64,000 bases of DNA, from assembly GCF_026339735.1 (NCBI RefSeq), contig NZ_JAPEQG010000001.1, positions 5,952,001 through 6,016,000 on the forward strand, given 5' to 3'. The DNA is from Streptomyces sp. NBC_01669 (GTDB taxonomy: Bacteria; Actinomycetota; Actinomycetes; Streptomycetales; Streptomycetaceae). A model generated the notes under the pieces. That model was not told where the DNA came from. It worked only from the letters and a program-made list of their open reading frames with translations, and ran no database searches. A program made the position numbers and the translations under genes. Below, one piece after another: positions 51,730 through 60,131 of this stretch (within the stretch, counting starts at the first letter, position 1; the number at the start of each line of letters is the position of its first letter).

Positions 51730-52776
51730 CTATCGCCGGGGCAGGATGACCAGATTCGCTGCGGGGTCACGGTCGGCGGCCGCCATCAGTGCGGTACGCA
51801 CCACGACCGCTTGCTGCTCCGGTGCTTCTTGGAGCCTCTTCGGTGTGAGGTGGACGACGGTGACTCCGAGCCGCTCCAGCCGCTCCCGCTCGGCGGTGTA
51901 CGCGGACCACTCCGTGCCCTCGGCGGCACGCTCTTCCTGGCGCCGGTCGTCGTCGAGCGCGCTGTGCCGGGGCGCCCTGGTGTCGAGCTCGACGGCGACC
52001 GCCTCGTTCGGCCAGTAGGCGTCCACCCCGCCCAGATGCGGCCCGCCCGGCAGTCCGAGGTCCACGTTCCACATCGGCTCCGGCAGGTCGTACGTCCGCA
52101 CCATCTCGTACAACCGGCACTCCGCCGACGCCCGCCCCTCGGCGAGCAACGAGTCCACGGTGTGCAGGACATAGGCCCGGCCCAGGAGCTTGGCGCGGCT
52201 CAACTCCCGTACCACCGCGGTCGGCTCGCAATGCCCGGCGCGGACCGCCTCGGCGAGCAGCCTGCGTGCGGTGGAGGCGTCCCCGATCCCGGCGACCGCG
52301 TCCGCGAGCGCCCGCGCCACGGGGGCCACCGGCAGCCCGGCGAGCCGGACCGGGCTGGGCAGTTCGGCCGTCCGTACCAGGTGCGCGTACCGGGCGGACC
52401 GCAGTCGCCGGGTACGGGGCACCAGCACGTCGATCTGGTCGAGCGAGCCCAGCGGCGGCGCGGCGGAGAAACCGTACAGGGTGAGCGCGGCAAGCCCGGT
52501 GACCATGCCTTCGCCGTACCCGGTCTCCGCCGCGCCGCGCCGCCGTCCGGCGTACAGCAGGGCGGACCGCAGCCGCTCCTCGCCATCGGGTGGCCCCGGG
52601 TGCAGCACATAGACGCCGGGCAGCGGCTGTTGCCACGGGCCACCGTCCCGGCACTGCGCGGCGGCGCGGGCGGGAGATACCCCGTGAGCCTTCAACTCCT
52701 CGACGGAGAGCACGCGTTGCTCTACGTGGGCGGAGAGGCGGATGGGGTGCGAGGAGAGCGGGGTGTTCTGGGTCAT
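51730..52776 (-). CDS. AbiEi-like/DUF559-like conserved protein
   Basis: This 348-residue protein has an N-terminal helical region with SVEELKAHGVSPARAAAQC and PLPGVYVLHPG, the pattern of AbiEi-type antitoxin DNA-binding domains. Its C-terminal part resembles the DUF559/Vsr-like nuclease fold (VDAYWPNEAVAVELDTRAPR, then TVVHLTPKRL). Such proteins are common and scattered in actinobacteria. No partner toxin gene is adjacent. Function unproven. Confidence 0.7.
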   Translation of the reverse strand: MTQNTPLSSHPIRLSAHVEQRVLSVEELKAHGVSPARAAAQCRDGGPWQQPLPGVYVLHPGPPDGEERLRSALLYAGRRRGAAETGYGEGMVTGLAALTLYGFSAAPPLGSLDQIDVLVPRTRRLRSARYAHLVRTAELPSPVRLAGLPVAPVARALADAVAGIGDASTARRLLAEAVRAGHCEPTAVVRELSRAKLLGRAYVLHTVDSLLAEGRASAECRLYEMVRTYDLPEPMWNVDLGLPGGPHLGGVDAYWPNEAVAVELDTRAPRHSALDDDRRQEERAAEGTEWSAYTAERERLERLGVTVVHLTPKRLQEAPEQQAVVVRTALMAAADRDPAANLVILPRR

Positions 52777-52938
52777 GTTCCGGGGTATGCCGCACGCGGT
52801 CGTGCGGCTAACCCCTGTTACACGCCCGTCGACGATTCAGGACAAGTCCGCCCTGAAGTGCGGGAGTTCGACAACCGAAAAGGCACGATCCCGCCCCCGA
52901 TGTCCCCGGCCCCGCCCCCCGTCCGGCGCGGGGCGCGC

Positions 52939-55560
52939 TCAGAACCGGCCGCCGGCCCCCGCGTCACATGCCTGCGCCCGCAACGCCCGAGCCAGATCGT
53001 CCCGGGCCTCCAGCACCAGCCGCCGCAGCGCGGGCGCCGAGTCCGCGTGCGCCTCCAGCCACGCATCCGTGGCCGCCAGCGTCGGCTCGTCGTCCTGCAG
53101 CGCCGGGAACAGCCCCCTCACCACAGCCATCCCGATCTGGATCGACCGCTCGGCCCACACCCGCTCGATCACCTCGAAGTACCGAGCCGTGTACGGCGCC
53201 AGCAACTCCCGCTGCGACGGCTGCTCGAACCCCGCGATCGTCGCCTCCACCAGTGCGTTGGACAGTGCGTCCGACTCCACCACCGCCGCCCACGCCTGCG
53301 CCTTGACCGCCGCCGAAGGCCGGGAGGCCAGGCACCGCACCTGGTGCCGCTTGCCGGACGCCGTGTCGTCCCGGGCCAGTTCGGCATTGATCACCGACTC
53401 GTCGGCGACCCCGTGTGCGGCCAGCGGGGACAGGAACGCCCACCGCAGCTCCTGGTCGACCTCAAGACCGTCGATCCGCGCGGACGCCCCCAGCAGCGAG
53501 GACAGCAGCTGGAAGTCCGCGTCCGAGTCCGCGACCGTCGCGAAGAACCGCGCCCACGCCAGCTGGTGCTCGCTTCCCGGCTCGGCGATCCGCAGCTCCC
53601 GCAGCGCGCCTGCGGCCAGCGCCCGGCCGCCCGCCTCGCGCCACCCGGGGGCGGCATAGTGGACGAGTGCGGTCCGGGTCCAGGCGTGCAGCATCTGCAG
53701 GACGCCGATGTCGGACTCCTGGCCGGAGAAGTCCAGCACGAGCGAGATGAAGTCGCGGGCCGGCATCAGCCCGTCCCGCGTCAGGTTCCACAGCGCGGAC
53801 CAGCACAGCGCCCGCGCCAGCGGGTCGGTGATGTCACCGAGATGCGCGCGCAGCGTGTCGAGGGAGGCCTCGTCGAAGCGGACCTTGCAGTACGTGAGGT
53901 CGTCGTCGTTGACCAGGATCAGCTCGGGCCGCTCGGCCCCGGCCAGCGCCTCGACCACTGTGCGCGCCCCCGCCACGTCCACCTCGGCGCGCGCGTACCG
54001 CACCAGGGCGCCGTTGGTCCTGCGCCGGTACAGGCCGACCGCGACCCGGTGCGGCCGCAGTTCCGGGTGCGACTCGACCGCCTCCTGGAGCACTGCCAGC
54101 TCCGTCACCCGGTCCGCCGCGTCATACGTCACCACCGGCGTCAGCGAGTTCACGCCCGCCGTCTGCAGCCACGACCTTGACCAGGTGACCATGTCCCGCC
54201 CGGACGTCTCGGCCAGCACCGACAGCAGGTCGCCCAGCTGTGTGTTCCCGTACGCGTGCTTCTTGAAGTAGCGCCGGGCGCCCTCCAGGAACGCGTCCCG
54301 CCCCGCGTACGCCACCAGCTGCTTCAGTACGGAGGCGCCCTTGGCATAGGTGATGCCGTCGAAGTTCAGCTTGGCGTCCTCCAGGTCACGGATGTCGGCC
54401 GTGATCGGGTGCGTGGACGGCAGCTGGTCGGCCCGGTACGCCCAGGACTTGCGGTTGTTGGCGAAGGTGATCCAGCCGTTCTTGAAGCGGGTCGACTCCA
54501 CCATGGAGAACGCGCCCATGAAGTCGGCGAACGACTCCTTCAGCCACAGGTCGTCCCACCACTGCATGGTGACGAGGTCGCCGAACCACATGTGCGCCAT
54601 CTCGTGCAGGATGACGTTCGCCCGGCTCTCGTACGACGCCTGTGTCACCTTGCCGCGGAAGATGTACTCCTCGCGGAACGTGACACAGCCCGGGTTCTCC
54701 ATCGCGCCGAGGTTGTACTCGGGCACGAACGCCTGGTCGTACTTGCCGAACGGGTACGGGTAGTCGAAGTTGTCGTGGAAGAAGTCCAGGCCCTGCTTGG
54801 TGACGAGGAAGATGTCGTCCGCGTCGAAGTGCCGGGCGAGCCCCTTGCGGCAGAGGGCGCCGAGCGGGATGTCCAGCGTCGTGCCGTCGTCGAACGTACG
54901 GCTGTAGGAGTCCGTCACATAGTGGTACGGGCCGGCGACGACCGCCGTGATGTACGTGGAGATCGGCTTCGTCTCGGCGAACCGCCAGACCCCGCCGTCC
55001 CGGGACTCCTCCGCCCCGTTGCTCCAGACCGTCCAGGCCTCGGGCGCCGTCACCTCGAAGCGGAAGGGCGCCTTCAGGTCGGGCTGCTCGAAGTTCGCGA
55101 AGACGCGCCGCGCGTCGGCGGGCTCGTACTGCGTGTAGAGGTAGACCTCGCCGTCCTCCGGGTCGACGAACCGGTGCATGCCTTCGCCGGTCCGGCTGTA
55201 CGCGCACTGCGCGTCGACCACCAGGACGTTCTCGCCCTCCGGCAGGTCGTTCAGCGCCACCCGCGTCCCGTCGAAGACGACCGCGGGGTCGAGCGCCTGC
55301 CCGTTCAGGGTCACCGACGTCACGCTCGGCGCCAGCAGGTCGGCGAAGGTCGACGCCCCCTCCCGCGCGGAGCGGAACCGGATCGTGGTCACCGAGCGGA
55401 AGGTCCGCGGTTCGGCCGGCTGCTCCCCGCCGCCGTCCACGGCGTCGCCGCCGGGCTCGTCGATCGCGGAACGCACGTCGAGAACGACGTCGTATCCGTC
55501 GACGGTCAGCAGTTCGGCCCGCTCGTGGGCCTCGTCGCGGGACAGGTTCTGACCGGGCAC
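52939..55560 (-). CDS. Second aminopeptidase N, M1 family
   Basis: This 873-residue zinc aminopeptidase is closely related to the pepN product. GAMEN is at 285-289, the zinc motif HEMAH at 319-323 and the third ligand Glu342 in WLKESFA. Relative to PepN it has a Gly/Asp/Glu-rich insertion at about 34-52. It probably has a different peptide preference. The GTG at 55560 is set by AAAGGAGTGCACC, and the N-terminus PGQNLSRDEAHERAELLTV mirrors that of PepN. The gene is monocistronic and divergent from the DsbA-like gene. Confidence 0.93.
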   Translation of the reverse strand: MPGQNLSRDEAHERAELLTVDGYDVVLDVRSAIDEPGGDAVDGGGEQPAEPRTFRSVTTIRFRSAREGASTFADLLAPSVTSVTLNGQALDPAVVFDGTRVALNDLPEGENVLVVDAQCAYSRTGEGMHRFVDPEDGEVYLYTQYEPADARRVFANFEQPDLKAPFRFEVTAPEAWTVWSNGAEESRDGGVWRFAETKPISTYITAVVAGPYHYVTDSYSRTFDDGTTLDIPLGALCRKGLARHFDADDIFLVTKQGLDFFHDNFDYPYPFGKYDQAFVPEYNLGAMENPGCVTFREEYIFRGKVTQASYESRANVILHEMAHMWFGDLVTMQWWDDLWLKESFADFMGAFSMVESTRFKNGWITFANNRKSWAYRADQLPSTHPITADIRDLEDAKLNFDGITYAKGASVLKQLVAYAGRDAFLEGARRYFKKHAYGNTQLGDLLSVLAETSGRDMVTWSRSWLQTAGVNSLTPVVTYDAADRVTELAVLQEAVESHPELRPHRVAVGLYRRRTNGALVRYARAEVDVAGARTVVEALAGAERPELILVNDDDLTYCKVRFDEASLDTLRAHLGDITDPLARALCWSALWNLTRDGLMPARDFISLVLDFSGQESDIGVLQMLHAWTRTALVHYAAPGWREAGGRALAAGALRELRIAEPGSEHQLAWARFFATVADSDADFQLLSSLLGASARIDGLEVDQELRWAFLSPLAAHGVADESVINAELARDDTASGKRHQVRCLASRPSAAVKAQAWAAVVESDALSNALVEATIAGFEQPSQRELLAPYTARYFEVIERVWAERSIQIGMAVVRGLFPALQDDEPTLAATDAWLEAHADSAPALRRLVLEARDDLARALRAQACDAGAGGRF

Positions 55561-55691
55561 AGGTGCACTCCTTTGTGTCACGTTCGAATGCTTTGATCCT
55601 CCCACGCGCGTTCCGGCCCCGGTCGCCGGGAATGACGGGGACGTTCTGCGGTGTTCTCGCGCACAGATGCGATTGCCTCTTGAGGAGAGAC

Positions 55692-56342
55692 ATGTCTGAG
55701 AACAGCGCGGTGCATGGCAAGACCCCCGCCGATTTCTGGTTCGACCCGCTCTGCCCCTGGGCCTGGATGACCTCCCGCTGGATGCTGGAGGTGGAGAAGG
55801 TCCGCGATGTCGAGGTCCGCTGGCACGTGATGAGCCTTGCCGTCCTCAACGAGGACAAGCTCGACGAGCTGCCGGAGGAGTACCGCGACCTGCTGGAGAC
55901 GAAGGCGTGGGGCCCGGTCCGCGTCGTCATCGCCGCCCAGCAGAAGCACGGCGACGACATCCTCGGCCCGCTGTACACCGCGCTCGGCACCCGCTTCCAC
56001 AACCAGGGCGAGGGTCCCACCCGCGAGGCGATCGTGGGAGCGCTCAAGGACGTCGACCTGCCGGTCGAGCTCGCGGAGTACGCCGACTCGGACGCGTACG
56101 ACGCCGAGCTGCGCGCCTCCCACAAGGAGGGCATCGACAAGGTCGGCCAGGACGTCGGCACGCCGGTCATCGCCGTGCCCGGCTCCGACGGCGAGCAGAT
56201 CGCCTTCTTCGGCCCGGTCGTCACCCCCGCCCCGAAGGGTGAGGACGCGGCGAAGCTGTGGGACGGCACGCTGCTGGTGGCGTCGATCCCCGGCTTCTAC
56301 GAGATCAAGCGGACCCGGACCCAGGGCCCGATCTTCGACTGA
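55692..56342 (+). CDS. DsbA-family oxidoreductase, mycothiol-dependent nitroreductase type (Rv2466c-like)
   Basis: This 216-residue thioredoxin-fold protein contains FWFDPLCPWAWMTSRWMLEV near the N-terminus, then FHNQGEG and DVGTPVIAVPG with the cis-proline, closely matching mycobacterial Rv2466c. That group uses mycothiol to reduce disulphides or nitro compounds in the cytoplasm. The active site is CPWA, with Ala where the second Cys would be, so it should act through one thiol. There is no signal peptide. TGAGGAGAG precedes the ATG. Confidence 0.88.
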   Translation: MSENSAVHGKTPADFWFDPLCPWAWMTSRWMLEVEKVRDVEVRWHVMSLAVLNEDKLDELPEEYRDLLETKAWGPVRVVIAAQQKHGDDILGPLYTALGTRFHNQGEGPTREAIVGALKDVDLPVELAEYADSDAYDAELRASHKEGIDKVGQDVGTPVIAVPGSDGEQIAFFGPVVTPAPKGEDAAKLWDGTLLVASIPGFYEIKRTRTQGPIFD

Positions 56343-56348
56343 TTCACC

Positions 56349-56399
56349 CGGTGCGGTGCGGGTTCCGGCCGCCGTCGGACACCGCACCGCACCGCACCG
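56349..56399. terminator. Hairpin with CACCG tandem repeats, probable terminator
   Basis: CGGTGCGGTGCGG (56349-56361) can pair with CCGCACCGCACCG (56382-56394 or 56387-56399) because the right side is a short tandem array of ACCGC units. It starts seven bases after the DsbA-like stop and lies against the 3' end of a minus-strand small ORF. Confidence 0.6.
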
Positions 56400-56401
56400 C
56401 T

Positions 56402-56563
56402 TCACGCGTACAGCGCGTCCAGCTTCGGCAGCCGCAGCGCCACCCGCTCCGCGTCGTCGAAGCCGAAGTCCCACTCCGGGTCCAGGGCGGGGTAGTCGAT
56501 GGTGAACGAGCGCTCGGGCACTGCCGAGGGCAGCGGGAAGAGGGAAGGGGAGCGGGCGGACAT
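56402..56563 (-). CDS. Possible 53-residue protein or remnant gene end
   Basis: This minus-strand frame encodes MSARSPSLFPLPSA followed by a well-behaved stretch, PERSFTIDYPALDPEWDFGF and LRLPKLDALYA, with G or C in every third position of the last 40 codons. That is a coding signature. The ATG overlaps the start of the opposite GNAT gene; a GTG ending at 56521 is an alternative. There is no ribosome site for either. It may be a true small protein or the surviving 3' end of a larger gene that the GNAT gene replaced. Confidence 0.45.
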   Translation of the reverse strand: MSARSPSLFPLPSAVPERSFTIDYPALDPEWDFGFDDAERVALRLPKLDALYA

Positions 56564-57020
56564 GAACGTACGACCGGCACGCAGGTCCGAGGCCGAGGCG
56601 CTGACCGAGCTGGCTCTGGCATCGAAGGGTCACTGGGGTTACGACGAGGCGTTCCTCGCCGCCTGCCGCGACGAACTCACCATGCACGCGGCCGACATCG
56701 ACCGCCGCCGCACCGCCGTCGCCGAGGAGGACGGCCGCGTCCTGGGCTTCACCACTCTGGACGGCACCCCGCCCGAGGGTGCCCTCGGCATGATGTTCGT
56801 CGCCCCGGACGCGCTGGGCCGCGGCATCGGCCGACTCCTGTTCGAGCACACCATGACGGAGGCCCGCCGCCTCGGCTTCGCATGCCTCACCATCGACGCC
56901 GACCCCAACGCGGAGCCGTTCTACCTCGCGATGGGCGCGGTACGGATCGGGGCGACCCCGTCGGGGTCCATCCCCGGCCGAGAGCTGCCGCTGCTGGAGT
57001 ACGTCCTCACGTCGCGTTGA
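56562..57020 (+). CDS. GNAT-family N-acetyltransferase
   Basis: This 152-residue GNAT domain has the acetyl-CoA loop in MMFVAPDALGRGIGRLLFEH (Q/RxxGxG/A type) and later LGFACLTIDADPNAEPFYLA, the usual motif B with FY-x-x-x-G. The substrate is unknown. AAGGGGAGCG lies upstream of the ATG; an in-frame GTG 21 codons earlier would add only a Glu/Gly/Arg stretch. Its 3' end overlaps the converging MFS gene by 14 bases. Confidence 0.9.
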   Translation: MNVRPARRSEAEALTELALASKGHWGYDEAFLAACRDELTMHAADIDRRRTAVAEEDGRVLGFTTLDGTPPEGALGMMFVAPDALGRGIGRLLFEHTMTEARRLGFACLTIDADPNAEPFYLAMGAVRIGATPSGSIPGRELPLLEYVLTSR

Positions 57021-58215
57021 CTCCTTGCTGCGGGACGGGGCCTCCTTCGACCGGCTCGGGGGTTCGGCGCCCGGCCGCGGCCAGGGCCAGGGTGACCGCG
57101 AGCGAGGTCCCCGCCATCACGGTCATCGCCGTCCCCGGTGAGGTCCGCTGGGCGACGGCGCCCGCGAGCGCGGCTGCGACGCCCTGCATGGTGAGCATGC
57201 CGGAGGAGTGCAGTCCGAGGGCCTGACCGGTGATCTCGTCCGGGGTCAGGGCCAGTAGCCGCTCCTGGAGCAGCAGACTCGCCGAGAACCCGACCGAGGC
57301 GAGCGCGGCCAGCGCGAATGCGAGCGGCAGCGCCGGACGCGCGGCGAAGAACAGATACGGGACCGCCAGGAGCAGCAGCATCGGCATGGCCAGCCGCCCC
57401 CGCCGGCGCTGTGCGACGAACCGGCCCGCCACGGTGTCCCCGATGAGCATCCCGAGCGCGGCACAGGCGAAGAGCAGCCCCGCGTGGTCGGGGGCGTACG
57501 GGACGAACAGTGACTCGCAGCCGACGATCAGCCCGTTCGGCACCCAGAGCGCGAGGTAGACCCGGCGGCGGGGTCCGGACGACCACAGAACGGCGTTGGT
57601 CCGCCACGTCTCGGCGACGGACGGCCGCCCCGCGGCGCGCGGCGGACGGCGGGCCAGCCCGAACCGGGCGACGGCCGCACCGGTCAGATACAGAGCGGCG
57701 GCGACCAGCAGCGTGCCGCGCGCGGACAGCGTCGTCACCAGCAGACCACCGAGCGCGAACCCGCCGATCTGCATCAGGCCGACGCACATGTTGAGTACGG
57801 AACGCCCCAGCAGATAGCCGTCCTTGGGCAGCACCTCGTTGAGCAGCCCGTACCGCACCCCGCCTCCCACGGCGGCGACCACACCCTCGGTCAGGACGAT
57901 CGCGAAGACGACCGTCAGCGGAAGCCCGGGGACGGCCAGGGTGGCGGTGGCCAGCCCGAAGGCGAGCGCCATGCCGGTCATCGCGGCCCGTGGCGGCAGC
58001 CGGTCCGCCGCCGACATCAGCACGGTCGCTCCGATCACCTGGGCGAGCGAGGAGCCGAACATGGACAGGGCGGCGAGCAGCGGCGAGTCGGTCGCGGCGT
58101 AGACGAGGGTGCCGAGGGCCAGCCCGCTCATCGTCGACGCCGCGACCTGTACGGCACTGGTCGCGAAGAGCGGTCCGAACTGCGGCGTGCGGAAGAGTTC
58201 CCGGTAGGTGCGCAT
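57007..58215 (-). CDS. MFS transporter
   Basis: This 402-residue protein has about 12 predicted membrane helices. The loop between helices 2 and 3 reads SAADRLPPRAAMTG, a weak form of the MFS-A motif, and GQALGLHSSGMLTMQGVAAAL lies in the second half. The type resembles drug or metabolite exporters. It is divergent from a winged-helix regulator, with an inverted repeat between them, so that regulator probably controls it. Confidence 0.9.
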   Translation of the reverse strand: MRTYRELFRTPQFGPLFATSAVQVAASTMSGLALGTLVYAATDSPLLAALSMFGSSLAQVIGATVLMSAADRLPPRAAMTGMALAFGLATATLAVPGLPLTVVFAIVLTEGVVAAVGGGVRYGLLNEVLPKDGYLLGRSVLNMCVGLMQIGGFALGGLLVTTLSARGTLLVAAALYLTGAAVARFGLARRPPRAAGRPSVAETWRTNAVLWSSGPRRRVYLALWVPNGLIVGCESLFVPYAPDHAGLLFACAALGMLIGDTVAGRFVAQRRRGRLAMPMLLLLAVPYLFFAARPALPLAFALAALASVGFSASLLLQERLLALTPDEITGQALGLHSSGMLTMQGVAAALAGAVAQRTSPGTAMTVMAGTSLAVTLALAAAGRRTPEPVEGGPVPQQGVNAT

Positions 58216-58253
58216 GCGGGGAGTCTCAGAGGCCGCCCACGGCGACCGTTAAT

Positions 58254-58273
58254 GTTTCGCGGGGAGGCGAAAC
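58254..58273. promoter_or_regulatory. Inverted repeat between divergent MFS and winged-helix genes
   Basis: GTTTCGC and GCGAAAC are separated by GGGGAG, which is also part of the ribosome site of the winged-helix gene. It may be an operator or an RNA hairpin that masks that site. Confidence 0.6.
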
Positions 58274-58276
58274 GTC

Positions 58277-59302
58277 ATGGGCCTGTGGCAGATCAACACG
58301 GACACGCTCGCGGGGAGCCGGTTCGTCGTCTCGCCGCTCGCCGAGGCCATCTCCGCCCTGAACGCCCTGGAAAGGGGACGGGCCGAGCACCCCGGTGAAC
58401 GGACCTGGCTCGACGCCCATCTGCCCGACTACCGGGCCCGGCAGGCCGCTGACCCGGTCGCCGCCCGCCTCGTACCCGCGGCTCTCGGCGGGAGCTGGAA
58501 CGCGGACTTCATCACCCCCACACCGACGGGCGAGGGCGCGCCGTCCTTCGAGGAGGAGCTGGCCCCCGTCCGGGCGACCACGTCCGAGCGCGCCCGAGCG
58601 GATCTGGAGGTGTCCCTCGACGGCGCTCCGCTGCCGGCCCTCCTGGACCGCGACGACCTGGCGCAACGTGCCGCCGACGTCCTGCACTGGGTCTGGCACC
58701 GGACCGTACTGCCGGACTGGTCGCGCCGCCGCCGGATCATCGAGGCGGACATCGTCGCGCGCACCGGACAGCTGAGCCACGGCGGCTGGGCCGCCGCCCT
58801 GAGCGGTCTGCGTCCGGGCATGCGATGGCTCGGCGGGAGCCGGCTCCAGATCAACGCGCACGACTACCCGCCGAAGCAACTGTCCGGCGTGCGCCTGTTC
58901 TTCGTCCCGGTCACCCAACGCACCGGCTGGGTCTCCTGGGACGACGACGCCGAGCGGTACGCCGTCGTCTACCCGTGTTCGGGCGCCCTGGCGGAGACGG
59001 GGCGGGCGCGGGTGCCCGACAGCCTGGGCCGCCTGCTCGGCCCCGCGCGGGCGACGGTCCTTGTCCTCCTCTCCAGCCCGAAGAGCACCACCCAGCTGGT
59101 GGCCCTGACCGGCCAGGGACTGGGGTCGGTGGGCCGCCACCTCAAGGTGTTGCTGGACAGCGGCCTGGCCGGCCGCCGAAGGGCCGGGCGGTCGGTCCTG
59201 TACTTCCGTACGGACGTGGGCGACGTGCTGGTGGAGGCTCAGCGGGAGGGGGAGAGGGGTGCGAACGTTTTCGGGGTGAAGGCGGGGGCCTTCACCGGCT
59301 GA
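58277..59302 (+). CDS. Winged-helix (ArsR-type) transcriptional regulator
   Basis: This 341-residue protein has a DUF5937-like N-terminal region (SRFVVSPLAEAISALNALER) and an ArsR-type winged helix near the C-terminus. LLGPARATVLVLLSSPKSTT, then TGQGLGSVGRHLKVLLDSG and AGRRRAGRSVLYFRT, mark the recognition helix and wing. This layout is common in Streptomyces next to MFS pumps. GGGGAGGCG precedes the ATG. Its end overlaps the converging MOSC gene by 11 bases. Confidence 0.9.
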   Translation: MGLWQINTDTLAGSRFVVSPLAEAISALNALERGRAEHPGERTWLDAHLPDYRARQAADPVAARLVPAALGGSWNADFITPTPTGEGAPSFEEELAPVRATTSERARADLEVSLDGAPLPALLDRDDLAQRAADVLHWVWHRTVLPDWSRRRRIIEADIVARTGQLSHGGWAAALSGLRPGMRWLGGSRLQINAHDYPPKQLSGVRLFFVPVTQRTGWVSWDDDAERYAVVYPCSGALAETGRARVPDSLGRLLGPARATVLVLLSSPKSTTQLVALTGQGLGSVGRHLKVLLDSGLAGRRRAGRSVLYFRTDVGDVLVEAQREGERGANVFGVKAGAFTG

Positions 59303-60131
59303 GCCACTCCGCGACCTCGACCGTGTCCCCGACGGTCACCTCGCCCTCGCGGACCACCGCGTTCTTCGCGCCGAAGCTCACCTTGTTCCCGTACTCCGGC
59401 TCGCGCCGGTACGTCGCAAGGGTCCGGACCGGTTCCGGGCCCGCGCGGCGGCCGGTGCGCTGGTCGACGAGCGGGACGTTGCACCGCATCGCCCTTACCG
59501 AATGGGCGAGTTCCACGGAACCGAGGATCATCCGGCGTGCCCGGTCCTCGAAGTGCGGTTCGTCGTTGCCGGTCAGGACGATGTTGGCGCGGAAGCGGTC
59601 CATCGGGACGGGCGCGGCGTCGCCCCGGGCGGTGATGCGGGCGTTGAGGCCGTCCAGGGAGGCCGTCGAGGCGACCAGCACCGCGTGGGCGTCGGCGAAG
59701 TTGACCTTGCCGGGGGTCTCGCCCCAGCCGTCCCGGTCGAAGCCGGGGGCCACCCGTACCAGGCGGGACTTGGCTCCGAGTGCGTCGGAGAACCATTCCG
59801 CGACCTCGTCCCCCTGGTCGGCGGCCGCGCCGAGCGGGCGGTCGAACATGCTGACCTCGCGGCGCGGGCCGTCTCGGTCGACCTTAAGGCGGAGCGGTTC
59901 GACGCCCTGGGCGGACAGCGCCAACGCCGCCCCGGCTTCCAGTACTTCGACCCTGATCGCGGCCATCGAGGAATGCGTGCGCTGGCTGCGGAAGGCGCCG
60001 TCCGCCGCGTCCACCACCATGAACGTCCGGTCGTGTTCGAGGCCGGTACCCAGGACCTGTGCGGAATCGACCGTGGTGCCGGCGCAGCCCTTGACCGGGT
60101 AGTAGGTGAGCTCGCGAACGGTGATCGTCAC
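59292..60131 (-). CDS. MOSC-domain protein
   Basis: This 279-residue protein has an N-terminal MOSC beta-barrel domain (VRELTYYPVKGCAG) and a C-terminal MOSC domain with HAVLVASTASLDGLN, RFRANIVLTG and the conserved cysteine in AMRCNVPLVDQRTG. It is related to mARC-like molybdenum proteins, which handle N-hydroxylated compounds. The GTG start overlaps the stop of the acetyltransferase (GTGA), with GGAGGGGACATC before it, so the two are one operon. Confidence 0.92.
   Translation of the reverse strand: MTITVRELTYYPVKGCAGTTVDSAQVLGTGLEHDRTFMVVDAADGAFRSQRTHSSMAAIRVEVLEAGAALALSAQGVEPLRLKVDRDGPRREVSMFDRPLGAAADQGDEVAEWFSDALGAKSRLVRVAPGFDRDGWGETPGKVNFADAHAVLVASTASLDGLNARITARGDAAPVPMDRFRANIVLTGNDEPHFEDRARRMILGSVELAHSVRAMRCNVPLVDQRTGRRAGPEPVRTLATYRREPEYGNKVSFGAKNAVVREGEVTVGDTVEVAEWLSR

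Noticed and set aside
51730..52776. AbiEi-like protein considered as half of an abortive-infection toxin-antitoxin system
   Set aside because: No AbiEii-type nucleotidyltransferase gene is adjacent, and the neighbours are ordinary peptidase genes.
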